DNA of 64,000 bases, from the NCBI GenBank assembly GCA_011389935.1, contig JAABTJ010000009.1:1-64000 (forward strand), written 5' to 3'. A program made the position numbers and the translations under genes. Each line of letters begins with the position of its first letter. The stretch's first letter is position 1. Positions 44,675-52,592 of this stretch are shown here, piece by piece. The DNA comes from Desulfobacteraceae bacterium (GTDB taxonomy: Bacteria; Desulfobacterota; Desulfobacteria; Desulfobacterales; Desulfosalsimonadaceae). The notes beneath the pieces are model-generated. The model was not told the origin of the DNA. It did no database searches and saw nothing but the letters and a program-made list of their open reading frames with translations.

Positions 44675-44982
44675 TTTTTTTATGCTCTCTTATTACTGAA
44701 TATGGGTCTGTGGGGCACCCGCAAGGGGTGCCCCTGCGAGGTCCTCCGGATCCATTGTTTTCTACAAGCTATCTCAAAAAAATCTTTTTCCCCAATATCT
44801 TCGTTAGCGGTGAAATTTAAATGGGCGTACCCCCCTTTTTTTTCATTGCTTTTCTCTGTGAATCTCTGTGTCTCCTCTGTGCCCTCTGTGGTAAAAACCA
44901 CCCTCCCCGCATTTTCTACCCCACTTGATCTTTTTTTTGAGATGGCTTGTATTGATAATTGCAAAGAATTGTACCACCGCCT
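44675..44982. other. gyrB-dnaN spacer, largely a repeat element
   Basis: This 308-bp spacer contains the 189-bp inverted-repeat element at 44763-44951. The remaining 88 bp next to gyrB carry a short GC-rich segment (GGGGCACCCGCAAGGGGTGCCCC, 44713-44735), a perfect 10-bp stem hairpin that could attenuate transcription entering gyrB. No recF or other gene is present. Confidence 0.6.
44763..44951 (+). repeat. 189-bp inverted-repeat element between gyrB and dnaN
   Basis: The ends TACAAGCTATCTCAAAAAAA (44763-44782) and TTTTTTTGAGATGGCTTGTA (44932-44951) match with one mismatch. The first 55 bases align with the left part of the 146-bp elements (CCCAATATCTTCGTTAGCGG against CCCAATATCTTTGTTGGCGT). 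The middle carries the CTCTGTG repeat also found on the other side of gyrB. It is probably a composite of two repeat families. Confidence 0.75.
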
Positions 44983-46101
44983 TCATATTTTCATCGGCAT
45001 TATGATATTGAGATAATCCATATCCTTCTCCCCCCTGACAATGCAGGGGTTCGCGTCATCCTTGACATTCAGGACAACCTTTTCCTGGGATATAAAACTG
45101 ATCGCCTCGAGGAAATATTTCGGGTTGAAGGCAATCTCTTTGGGTTCCCCGTCATAGGGTATCTCCATGGTTTCTTTTGATTCGCCAAGGACCGCATTGA
45201 CCGTTCGGATGGTAAATTCTTCATTGTTGAAATGAAAAATAACCCCCCGGTAATCCTCGGACGTCAGAATGGTCATCCGCCGCAGCATCATCATCAAACG
45301 GGAACGATCAAATATAATATCATATTCCGGATCGGTCTGCAGCAATTCTTCGTAGGGGGGGAATTTGCCCTCCATGAGATTGACAACGGCATACTCATTT
45401 TCTTTTTTTACGATAAAATGATTTTCTTTGATGCCAATTTCCACATTTCCTTCGTTTTCAAGAAACTTGTATATCTCACCAAGCCCTTTTTTGGGAACAA
45501 TAACGCTGTTTTCCCCCGTAAAAAGACCATTTTCCCCTAAATGACAATCCACTTTTGACAGGCGCTTGAAATCGGTTGACACCATTCGAATAATCTTATC
45601 CCCTTCGTTATCGATAAACGTCAGAAGGACGCCGATCAGGTGCGCTCTTTTTTCGTTTCCCGCCACAGCCACGACAACGCTCTTGTCGATCATTTTTTTC
45701 AATTCAACGGAGTCGACAGGGATCAAATCAATATGCGCTATCTTGGGTACATTTGGAAATTCTTCCGGATCCATTCCCACGATGTGGTATTCGACTGTCT
45801 GGGACGAAATTTCAATCCACTTGTTTTCCAGTTCCTGGATTTCGATTTCCTCCGTTGGGAAATTTTTTACAATTTCATTGAACTTTCTTGCATTGATGGC
45901 GATTTCTCCCGGATCTTTCACCTCTGCCGGATATACTCCTTCAAAACCGGTTTCCAGGTCTGTCGCAGTAAGGGTAATTCCGTTTTCAACGGTTTTCAGA
46001 AGAACGTTTTCCGTAATTGCAAGGCTGGTTTTTTTCCCGGTCAACCCCTGTATCCTGGATAATACTTCTGATACGGCTTCCTTTTTTATTGTGATCCGCA
46101 T
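44983..46101 (-). CDS. dnaN: DNA polymerase III beta subunit (sliding clamp)
   Basis: A 372-residue processivity clamp with three repeated domains and the family C-terminus ending in YLIMPMKI-like sequence (DYLNIIMPMKI). It starts MRITIKKEAVSEVLSRIQGLTGKK, with AAGGAATACACC before the ATG. No dnaA is found upstream. A candidate promoter (TTGACA at 46158-46153, TTGAAT at 46136-46131, 16-bp spacer) precedes it. Confidence 0.96.
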   Translation of the reverse strand: MRITIKKEAVSEVLSRIQGLTGKKTSLAITENVLLKTVENGITLTATDLETGFEGVYPAEVKDPGEIAINARKFNEIVKNFPTEEIEIQELENKWIEISSQTVEYHIVGMDPEEFPNVPKIAHIDLIPVDSVELKKMIDKSVVVAVAGNEKRAHLIGVLLTFIDNEGDKIIRMVSTDFKRLSKVDCHLGENGLFTGENSVIVPKKGLGEIYKFLENEGNVEIGIKENHFIVKKENEYAVVNLMEGKFPPYEELLQTDPEYDIIFDRSRLMMMLRRMTILTSEDYRGVIFHFNNEEFTIRTVNAVLGESKETMEIPYDGEPKEIAFNPKYFLEAISFISQEKVVLNVKDDANPCIVRGEKDMDYLNIIMPMKI

Positions 46102-46341
46102 GGTGTATTCCTTATTATTCTTTTAAAAAGATTCAATTATTACAATAAGGGGTGTCAATAAGTGGAATAATTTTTTAACATATTTATTTTAAAAGGTAAA
46201 AAATTAATTGGTATATTGAAAACGCTCATCAAAAAAAGGCCCGTAAGTCGACGGTTATAGAGATGTTTCATACGCCGGTTAATAACCCGGACGGTTATTG
46301 ACATCTTTTTTCCATAAAAATGATGACAGGAAAGAATCGGT
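46102..46341. promoter_or_regulatory. AT-rich divergent region upstream of dnaN
   Basis: This is a very AT-rich 240-bp block. TTATTGACA occurs twice in inverted orientation (46161-46153 minus; 46295-46303 plus), each containing a perfect TTGACA -35 hexamer. The minus-strand copy can form a dnaN promoter. The same 9-mers differ from the DnaA box TTATCCACA at two positions. GGTTAATAACC at 46278-46288 is a short palindrome. Confidence 0.45.
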
Positions 46342-46599
46342 ATGGAAAGCAAATTTAAAATTATTTATTATAGATATTTATGGTGGCCGTGGCAATTGTT
46401 TCTTGCGGCGGCAGCCATCTTTTTTACCGGGTTCGGCTTTCTTCTTCTTTTCCAGGCATATGAATACAATGATCCGTTTTTATTCATTATGATCTTTTTT
46501 TCATCCAATCTTATCATTCTTATCAGCCTGGTTATGGTGATTTTTTTTATATACCGCATGATAAATGTATTGAAAGGTACAAAAAAGAATAAAGAATGA
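46342..46599 (+). CDS. Small hypothetical membrane protein
   Basis: An 85-residue protein with two hydrophobic helices (about 17-37 and 48-70), a Tyr/Trp-rich start (YYRYLWWPWQ) and a basic C-terminal tail (KGTKKNKE). ACAGGAAAGAATCGGT precedes the ATG, a fair ribosome-binding site. It is divergent from dnaN and convergent with cbiO. No family was recognised. Confidence 0.6.
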   Translation: MESKFKIIYYRYLWWPWQLFLAAAAIFFTGFGFLLLFQAYEYNDPFLFIMIFFSSNLIILISLVMVIFFIYRMINVLKGTKKNKE

Positions 46600-46637
46600 A
46601 GGAAAAGGCTGGAAAAAACGGATCCCCCTGCCCGGCA

Positions 46638-47375
46638 TCAGTCGTGCTGGTGAGGAACATTTCCCATCATGTGGGCATGATCATGGCTGTGCACGTAAAC
46701 GGTCGTGTCTTTTTCGATCCGGCCGTTATTGAGGGTGTATATGGCATCCGTACTCTCCAGAAGAAAATCAATGTCGTGGGATATAATAATATAGGAAACG
46801 TCAATGGTTTTCAGAACACTAATCAATTTGATCCGGGTGTTGTTGTCAAGCCCGTTGAGGGGTTCATCCAGAAGAAGCACTTCGGGGTCCATCGATAACA
46901 CCGTGGCGAGGGAAACCAGTTTTTTCTCCCCACCGGACAGTTTGAAGGTGATGCGGTCTTCAAATGAGGACAAACCAAGAAAAGAAAGAACCCGTCTGGA
47001 AATGGAAAGGGCCTCCTTTTTTGTTTTTCCCATGTTTAAAGGGCCGAACGCCACATCATCCAGCACCGTGGGGGAAAAAAGCTGGTCATCCGCATCCTGA
47101 AAAAGAAGCCCTATTTTTCTGCGAACCCATACAAAATCCTTTTCGGTTTCAATTTTCCGGCCGAATATCCGGATGCTGCCTTCTGAAACCGGTAAAAGCC
47201 CCATGATGACGTGAAAAAGGGTTGTCTTTCCGCTGCCGTTCGGAGCAAGCAATCCGATACGCTCCCCTTTGCGCAGTTCAAAATCAAGATTTTTCAGCAC
47301 CGGCTGCTCTTTGGGATATGAATAAGATATACCGGTTAATTCTATAATCGGATCGGTTGAAGAGGGATCAGCCAT
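46638..47375 (-). CDS. cbiO: Nickel/cobalt ECF transporter ATPase CbiO
   Basis: A 245-residue ABC ATPase of the energy-coupling-factor type. Walker A is LLAPNGSGKTT, the Q loop is LLFQDADDQLFSPTVLDDVAFGP, the signature is KLSGGEKKLVSLATVL, and Walker B is VLLLDEPLNGLD. The His-rich tail (VHSHDHAHMMGNVPHQHD) suggests metal binding. ATG 47375 is chosen; upstream sequence overlaps cbiQ. It is the last gene of cbiMQO. Confidence 0.92.
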   Translation of the reverse strand: MADPSSTDPIIELTGISYSYPKEQPVLKNLDFELRKGERIGLLAPNGSGKTTLFHVIMGLLPVSEGSIRIFGRKIETEKDFVWVRRKIGLLFQDADDQLFSPTVLDDVAFGPLNMGKTKKEALSISRRVLSFLGLSSFEDRITFKLSGGEKKLVSLATVLSMDPEVLLLDEPLNGLDNNTRIKLISVLKTIDVSYIIISHDIDFLLESTDAIYTLNNGRIEKDTTVYVHSHDHAHMMGNVPHQHD

Positions 47376-48138
47376 AAAAATATAATTCCATGAGTATGAT
47401 AAGAAAGGTCGAAAAAAGCATGAAAAAGAGGAAAAGCCAGTTTTTTCCGGATGACGGAAATTCGGCAAGGGTGTAAAAACTGCCGTTAAACCCCCTGCAG
47501 CGCATAGCCCGGTAAACCCGCTCCGCCCTTGCCGAGGCCTTTACGAAGATCATGCCGATCATGTACGCATAGGTTTTATAGCAGTGAAGAGTTGTTTTCG
47601 GGGAGAACCCCCGGATTTTTATGGAACGCCAGATTTTTTTGTATTCCTGTTCAATGACAAAGATGTACCGGTAGGTCAGGATGAACAAAAAAACAAATTT
47701 ATGGGGAAGGCCGAGGCTGTTCAAGGCGTGCCCCAGTGTGGAGAAATTCATTGTCGACACCAGGGCGATAAACGCCATGATGATGGCGTTTGATTTTAGA
47801 GCGATCTGGAGCGCCAGAACAACACCCGGTTGATAGATATGTAAAAAACCGATCGAGAAAAAAATATCCCCTCCGGCCGTAAGGGGGAGAATAAGCAGAA
47901 AGAGCAAAACAAAACCGTTCACCAGGGCAAGCCTTTTCAAGACGGTTTTACCGTCCAGTCCGGCAGCCCGGACAAGGGCAAGGGAAAAGACGGCGGATGC
48001 GATCAGGGAAAAAAACCCGTATAAAACGGCAACCACGATGGAATACAAAAGCGCCGATACCAGGCGGAAACGCGGATCCGTCCGGTGAAGAAAGGAATTT
48101 CCTACGGAAAAGGGTTCCTGTAACATTCCTCTAACCAC
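47368..48138 (-). CDS. cbiQ: Nickel/cobalt ECF transporter transmembrane protein CbiQ
   Basis: A 256-residue membrane coupling protein with about five helices. The coupling motifs are FILTYRYIFVIEQEYKKIWRSIKIRGF and ARAERVYRAMRCRGF (Ala-Arg-Gly pattern) that contact CbiO. The start is GTG (48138) overlapping the cbiM stop, or ATG at 48126. It overlaps cbiO by eight bases. Confidence 0.9.
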   Translation of the reverse strand: MVRGMLQEPFSVGNSFLHRTDPRFRLVSALLYSIVVAVLYGFFSLIASAVFSLALVRAAGLDGKTVLKRLALVNGFVLLFLLILPLTAGGDIFFSIGFLHIYQPGVVLALQIALKSNAIIMAFIALVSTMNFSTLGHALNSLGLPHKFVFLFILTYRYIFVIEQEYKKIWRSIKIRGFSPKTTLHCYKTYAYMIGMIFVKASARAERVYRAMRCRGFNGSFYTLAEFPSSGKNWLFLFFMLFSTFLIILMELYFYG

Positions 48139-48730
48139 CCATCAGCGAAGGTTGCACTTTTTTCAAAAAACCGATGCAGAACATCGTGATAATTCCCTCT
48201 ATTATCATAACGGGAATGTGTACGCCAATCACCAGAAGGGAGACTTCAAGAAATTCCCGTTGTGCAAAAACAAGAAAGGCCGCCATGAGTATTCCGCTCA
48301 GAAACACGGAAAAAGCACCCCCGGAAAAACCGGCCGCAAGGGAGAGAAACTGGTTGTTCCGCAATATCAGGGGGTGAAAAAAAAAGTGGCATAAAACGGC
48401 CGGAAGGGCCATGAGCATTGTATTGACGCCCAAAGTGGTGATGCCGCCGTATTGAAAAAACAATGCCTGAAGGGAAAGGGCAACCATTATTGCCGGAAAA
48501 GCCGCCCATCCAAGCAGAATACCGACGATTCCATTTAATATGAGATGAACGCTGGACGGACCGATCGGTACATGGATGAGCGATGCAACGAAAAACGCCG
48601 CGGACAGAATCGCGGTTTTCGGTATATCTTCGGTCTTCAGTTTTTTCAGACCGATACCGGTTCCGGCAATCGCAAATGCCGCACCGGAAGCAAGCACCGG
48701 CCATGTGAGAATACCTTCGCTGATGTGCAT
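48131..48730 (-). CDS. cbiM: Nickel/cobalt ECF transporter substrate-binding membrane protein CbiM
   Basis: A 199-residue S component with about six helices. It begins MHISEGIL, in which the free N-terminal Met and His2 bind Co or Ni. HVPIGPSSVHLILNGIVGILLGWAAFPAI is the second metal-site region. No separate CbiN/NikN gene follows. It is first of cbiMQO. The leader of about 180 bases contains a hairpin followed by T9. Confidence 0.93.
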   Translation of the reverse strand: MHISEGILTWPVLASGAAFAIAGTGIGLKKLKTEDIPKTAILSAAFFVASLIHVPIGPSSVHLILNGIVGILLGWAAFPAIMVALSLQALFFQYGGITTLGVNTMLMALPAVLCHFFFHPLILRNNQFLSLAAGFSGGAFSVFLSGILMAAFLVFAQREFLEVSLLVIGVHIPVMIIEGIITMFCIGFLKKVQPSLMGG

Positions 48731-49086
48731 GGATATTTACCCGGGAAAACGTTTTTTTGTTGTACTGACACCGTATTTTTAAACCGATTGATTCGTTTTG
48801 TTTTTTGTTTTATTATTGGGCGTCGCTTTTTACCGGCAAAAAAAAACCACAAGTCCATCGTATCCCAATCCTGTCCGTTGCCGCATGGGAACACGCTGCC
48901 TTCGTGGTTTGTTTATCCGGAAAAAGGTCAACCGAGTTGTGAAGTTCTTGTGCGGGCTTCTTGCCCGCGATTTTATTTTTGAGTAAAGTGTTTTGGTTAT
49001 AAAATCAAGGAATAAATATAAAAAAAGGAAACGCGGCAAAAAGGGGCTGTTTTTGAATGCACCCTTTTTGCAGGGGAAATACCATC
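48731..49086. other. Divergent region between cbiM and PBP1A gene
   Basis: It contains a structured segment at 48838-48910 on the cbiM side (annotated separately). GCGGGC (48952-48957) pairs with GCCCGC (48963-48968) and is followed by ATTTTATTTTT on the plus strand, a terminator-like hairpin with no upstream plus-strand gene. The PBP1A ribosome-binding site lies at the right end. Short frames here lack support. Confidence 0.5.
48838..48910 (-). promoter_or_regulatory. Structured leader of cbiMQO with terminator-like 3' end
   Basis: On the minus strand AAACCAC (48910-48904) pairs with GTGGTTT (48850-48844), continued by GAAG/CTT. Inside, GTGTTCCCA pairs with TGGGATAC around a loop holding GCGGCAAC and GGACAGG. 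T9 follows the closing stem (48846-48838). It lies about 110 bases before the cbiM ATG. This fits a metal- or corrinoid-responsive attenuator, or a small RNA. The GCGGCAAC segment recalls NiCo riboswitches, but I cannot confirm the match. Confidence 0.4.
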
Positions 49087-51444
49087 ATGAGGCGGATATT
49101 TTTATTTTTTGTAAAAGCGGTTTTTCACCTTCTGTGGATCGTCGCGGCAGCAGGCATTGTTGCTGCCGCGGGGGCGTATTACTATTACAGCAAAGACCTG
49201 CCTGTGATTACCACGCTCGAAGAATACAACCCGCCGGTGGTAACGACATTTTATTCGGATGACGGCCGGAAAATCGCCGAATTTTTTGATGAAAGACGTT
49301 TTGTTATCGAGATGTCCGAAATGCCCGCCCATCTGGTCAATGCGTTTATCGCTGCAGAGGATTCCCGCTTTTACGAACACGAGGGCGTGGATATTTACAG
49401 CATTGCCAGGGCGTTTATAAAAAATATAGAAGCCGGCACGGTTGTTCAGGGAGGAAGCACCATAACCCAGCAGGTGGCAAAATCCTTTTTCCTGACACCG
49501 GAGCGCAGTTACACCCGCAAGATAAAAGAAGCCATCCTGGCATACCGGATCGACCGGTATTTTACAAAGGACGAGATTCTTTATCTGTACTTAAACCAGA
49601 TATACCTGGGAAACGGGGCATACGGGGTGGAAGCCGCTGCAAGGCGCTATTTTGGAAAAACCGCCGGGGAACTGACCATTGCTGAAAGCGCAATGCTAGC
49701 CGGGTTGACCAGTGCGCCGAGCCGTTACTCGCCGAACAATTACCCCGACCGGGCCAAGAGCCGCCAGATCTACGTGGTAAACAGAATGGCGGAACAGGAT
49801 TTTATAAGCGCCAGGGAAAGCGAAGAAGCCATTACCGAGACGATCGAGATAATGCCCCGGAAAAGTCTTTTCACGGAAAGGGTGCCGTATTATTCAGAGC
49901 ACGTCAGGCGGGTCGTGGAAAGCCTGTACGGCAGGGAGATGCTTTACAGGGGCGGACTCCACGTGCATACGAACGTCAATATTGAAATGCAGGAAGCAGC
50001 CCGAAATACTGTGGAAAAAGGATTGCGGAACCTTGACAAGCGGCGGGGATACCGCGGCCCTATAAAAAATCTGGAAAACCGTGAAATCGAGGATTTCAGC
50101 CGCAGGCTTCAGCAGACCATTGAGAGCGAGCCGCTTGAACCGGGAAGGATAACCCAGGGCGCGGTAATCGCGGTGGATGATTCAAAAAATATCGTCACGG
50201 TTCGCATCGGCAACGAAACAGGGACAATCGCCTTGGAAGACATGCGCTGGGCGCGCCGTCCCGATCCCGCAGTTCCGTACGAAAATGTTTCCGTGCAGCG
50301 CGTCGGGGATGTTTTGCAGAAAGGCGACGTAATCGAAGTAAGAATCAAGGAGCAGCAATCCTCCCGGGGCGGCCAATGGAAGCTGGCCCTGGAGCAGACC
50401 CCCGATGTCCAATCCGCCCTTTTGTCCATGGCGCCGGAAAGCGGCAGGGTGAAGAGCATGATCGGCGGGCGGGATTTTTTAAAGAGCCAGTTCAACCGGG
50501 CGGTGCAATCGCGCAGGCAGCCGGGATCCGCCTTCAAGCCGATTGTTTATGCGGCCGCCATCGACCGCGGGTATACGCCGGCAACGACCATAGCGGATAC
50601 GCCCGTTGTGTATGAGGATACCGAGCAGGATTTCACCTGGAAGCCTAGAAATTATGACAATACATTCCATGGCTTCACCCTTTTACGGGACGGGCTCATC
50701 CATTCCAGAAATGTCATTACCGTAAAAATCGTACAGGATATCGGTATCTCTTACCTGGTGGAATATGCGAGAAACATGGGGATTGAAAGTCATCTGGATA
50801 GAGACCTTTCCCTTGCGCTCGGATCATCGGGAATGTCTTTGCTCGAGCTGGTGGGCGCATATGCCGTCTTTGCCAACCAGGGCGAAAAAATGGCGCCTCA
50901 ATTCATAAACCGGATCGAAGACAGGAAGGGGAACGTCCTTTTCATGGAAGATCCCCAGCCGGAAAGGGTGATTGAAAAAAGCACCGCCTACATCCTCACC
51001 CACATGATGGAACAGGTGATTCAGGAAGGGACAGGCTGGCGGCTGAAAGCCCTGAACCGGCCGGCCGCGGGCAAGACAGGAACCACCAACAACCTCCAGG
51101 ACGCATGGTTTATCGGATATACGCCGGAGTATGTAACCGGGGTTTGGGTCGGTATGGACAACAATGAACCCCTGGGCGCAAGGGAGACCGGCTCCCGCGC
51201 AGCAGCCCCCATCTGGCTTGACTACATGCAGACGGTTTTGAAAGATACGCCCCGCCGGTTTTTTTCGGTGCCCGACAGCGTGGTTTTTGCCAAAATCGAT
51301 GCGGATACCGGGCTGCTGCCCATCGATCAATCCAGAAAAGTCATCTATGAATGCTTCAAGGAGGGCACGGTTCCGAGCCAGCGTACCCGTATGCCGGATG
51401 CCGTTACGGAATCAGAGGATTTTTTCAGAAGAGGGATTCAGTAG
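49087..51444 (+). CDS. mrcA: Penicillin-binding protein 1A (transglycosylase/transpeptidase)
   Basis: A class A PBP of 785 residues. An N-terminal membrane helix (about 6-32) precedes the GT51 domain with AAEDSRFYEHEGVD, QGGSTITQQVAKS, KIKEAILAYRID and LNQIYLGNGAYGVEAAA. A PBP1A-type OB domain is in the middle. The transpeptidase has the active Ser in RQPGSAFKP, SRN, and AAGKTGTTNN. ATG 49087 follows AGGGGAAATACCATC. The stop TAG (51442-51444) is the first three bases of a repeat end remnant. Confidence 0.95.
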   Translation: MRRIFLFFVKAVFHLLWIVAAAGIVAAAGAYYYYSKDLPVITTLEEYNPPVVTTFYSDDGRKIAEFFDERRFVIEMSEMPAHLVNAFIAAEDSRFYEHEGVDIYSIARAFIKNIEAGTVVQGGSTITQQVAKSFFLTPERSYTRKIKEAILAYRIDRYFTKDEILYLYLNQIYLGNGAYGVEAAARRYFGKTAGELTIAESAMLAGLTSAPSRYSPNNYPDRAKSRQIYVVNRMAEQDFISARESEEAITETIEIMPRKSLFTERVPYYSEHVRRVVESLYGREMLYRGGLHVHTNVNIEMQEAARNTVEKGLRNLDKRRGYRGPIKNLENREIEDFSRRLQQTIESEPLEPGRITQGAVIAVDDSKNIVTVRIGNETGTIALEDMRWARRPDPAVPYENVSVQRVGDVLQKGDVIEVRIKEQQSSRGGQWKLALEQTPDVQSALLSMAPESGRVKSMIGGRDFLKSQFNRAVQSRRQPGSAFKPIVYAAAIDRGYTPATTIADTPVVYEDTEQDFTWKPRNYDNTFHGFTLLRDGLIHSRNVITVKIVQDIGISYLVEYARNMGIESHLDRDLSLALGSSGMSLLELVGAYAVFANQGEKMAPQFINRIEDRKGNVLFMEDPQPERVIEKSTAYILTHMMEQVIQEGTGWRLKALNRPAAGKTGTTNNLQDAWFIGYTPEYVTGVWVGMDNNEPLGARETGSRAAAPIWLDYMQTVLKDTPRRFFSVPDSVVFAKIDADTGLLPIDQSRKVIYECFKEGTVPSQRTRMPDAVTESEDFFRRGIQ

Positions 51445-51467
51445 AACCCGTCTCAACATCCGGATTA
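51442..51467 (+). repeat. One-ended remnant of the 146-bp repeat
   Basis: The 26 bases starting TAGAACCCGTCTCAACAT match the inverted right end of copy A (18401 leftward) with about three mismatches. Only one end is present, squeezed between the PBP1A stop and the convergent hydrolase stop. TAG serves as the PBP1A stop codon. Confidence 0.65.
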
Positions 51468-52070
51468 CCCGTGGGAAGCCCCGTTTTCGGTTGCCGCTGC
51501 GTACAGGGCAAGCACATCTTCTACAAACCGTTCCGGATAATCCAGGTATGCCGGGTGAGATGCGTTTTTGTATACGTTGGGCTCGGTATTGAATTGCCTG
51601 GAAAGTTTTTTCATTTCGCTTGCCGAAACGATATTGTCGCCGTCCCCGTATACGATGGACACCTTGGCATGTAAATTCGGGTAATGCTTCACCAGGTCCT
51701 CCTGCATGCTCATGACAGGGGCGGCCAGAACCAGGCCGCGTACCGGGTAGGTCACGCTGTATTTCAACGCGATATAACCGCCAAGGCTTGCCCCTACAAT
51801 GACAGGCTCCTTCCCTGCAATGGAGGAAATAATCGACAGATTTTTTTCCGCGGAACTTGTCCGTGGAGAGCTTTCGCTGATTTTGCCGTAGGGCATATCA
51901 ACCGCTTTGAAGGGGATATTGCGCTGCTCCAGCACCCGGAGCAGTCCGATTTCATTCCAAACATCGCTGGTAAACATGTATCCGTGAAGCAAAATGATCG
52001 GTGAACCCTTTCCCTTGTTGGATATCATGCGGCATTGATAGTTACGGATATCGACCGTCTCGTCTTTCAT
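51465..52070 (-). CDS. Alpha/beta hydrolase
   Basis: A 201-residue compact alpha/beta hydrolase without signal peptide. The oxyanion region is ILLHGYMFTSDVW, the nucleophile elbow GASLGG (Ser near residue 95), the acid GDGDNIV and the His in ASHPAYL. The catalytic triad is complete. The substrate is unknown; small size and lack of a cap suggest a short-chain esterase or thioesterase. AGGGAAC precedes the ATG. Confidence 0.85.
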   Translation of the reverse strand: MKDETVDIRNYQCRMISNKGKGSPIILLHGYMFTSDVWNEIGLLRVLEQRNIPFKAVDMPYGKISESSPRTSSAEKNLSIISSIAGKEPVIVGASLGGYIALKYSVTYPVRGLVLAAPVMSMQEDLVKHYPNLHAKVSIVYGDGDNIVSASEMKKLSRQFNTEPNVYKNASHPAYLDYPERFVEDVLALYAAATENGASHG

Positions 52071-52592
52071 GTTCCCTGATTCTGTTTCCTTGATATAATA
52101 GAGATGCCATGCTGAAATACAAACTGACTTTTACGATCTCATCACGTTTTATATACCCGTTTTAAAAAAATCAATGTTTAATATCGTGATTGTACGGCCG
52201 GACAAATAAGGTTGGTCCATGTTCCCCGTTCTTTTCAGATACGGGGAACATGGAGTGGGCGGGGTAATGAAGGGGAAAGGGGATAAACAGATGTGATGGC
52301 GTTTTTTGGCGTTGCGGGCACGGGTACGCGCCCTGTTGAACCGTTGCGCAAAAAAAGTTTTTTGGCCTCCTTTTTGATTTTTGGTTGTCCTTTATGTGCA
52401 AAAGAAGCAAAAAAAGTGCCATATACGGGACTTTCGTCCCGTTTTTATTGTAAGCACCTGTTTTGTTGATGTTTTCGATTTGCCATGCCGGCGGCGACAG
52501 TCCCCGAAAGGAAGCCGAAGCACCGGGGCGGGTATATTTTCGTATACAGGGGTGCTCGATAAGTGACAGGTTGGCGCGCTGCGCCACGCCCA
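52071..52592. other. 522-bp gap with hairpins but no gene
   Basis: Features seen are a 13-bp perfect stem CCATGTTCCCCGT/ACGGGGAACATGG (52217-52229 with 52241-52253) and GTATA/TATAC near 52532. An intrinsic-terminator-like hairpin at 52425-52450 faces the plus strand. A 140-codon minus-strand frame across 52171-52593 lacks family resemblance and is low-complexity. It may encode a small RNA or be decayed sequence. Confidence 0.4.
52425..52450 (+). terminator. Terminator-like hairpin without an identified gene
   Basis: ACGGGAC (52425-52431), loop TTTC, GTCCCGT (52436-52442), then TTTTATTG. It faces the plus strand, where no protein gene lies upstream before 51444. Confidence 0.5.

Noticed and set aside
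46102-46341. Assignment as oriC
   Set aside because: No true DnaA box (TTATCCACA) or cluster was seen and dnaA is absent. Kept only as a low-interest finding.
48798-48986. Small plus-strand frame upstream of PBP1A
   Set aside because: There is no ribosome-binding site, and it crosses the cbiM leader hairpin and a terminator-like stem.
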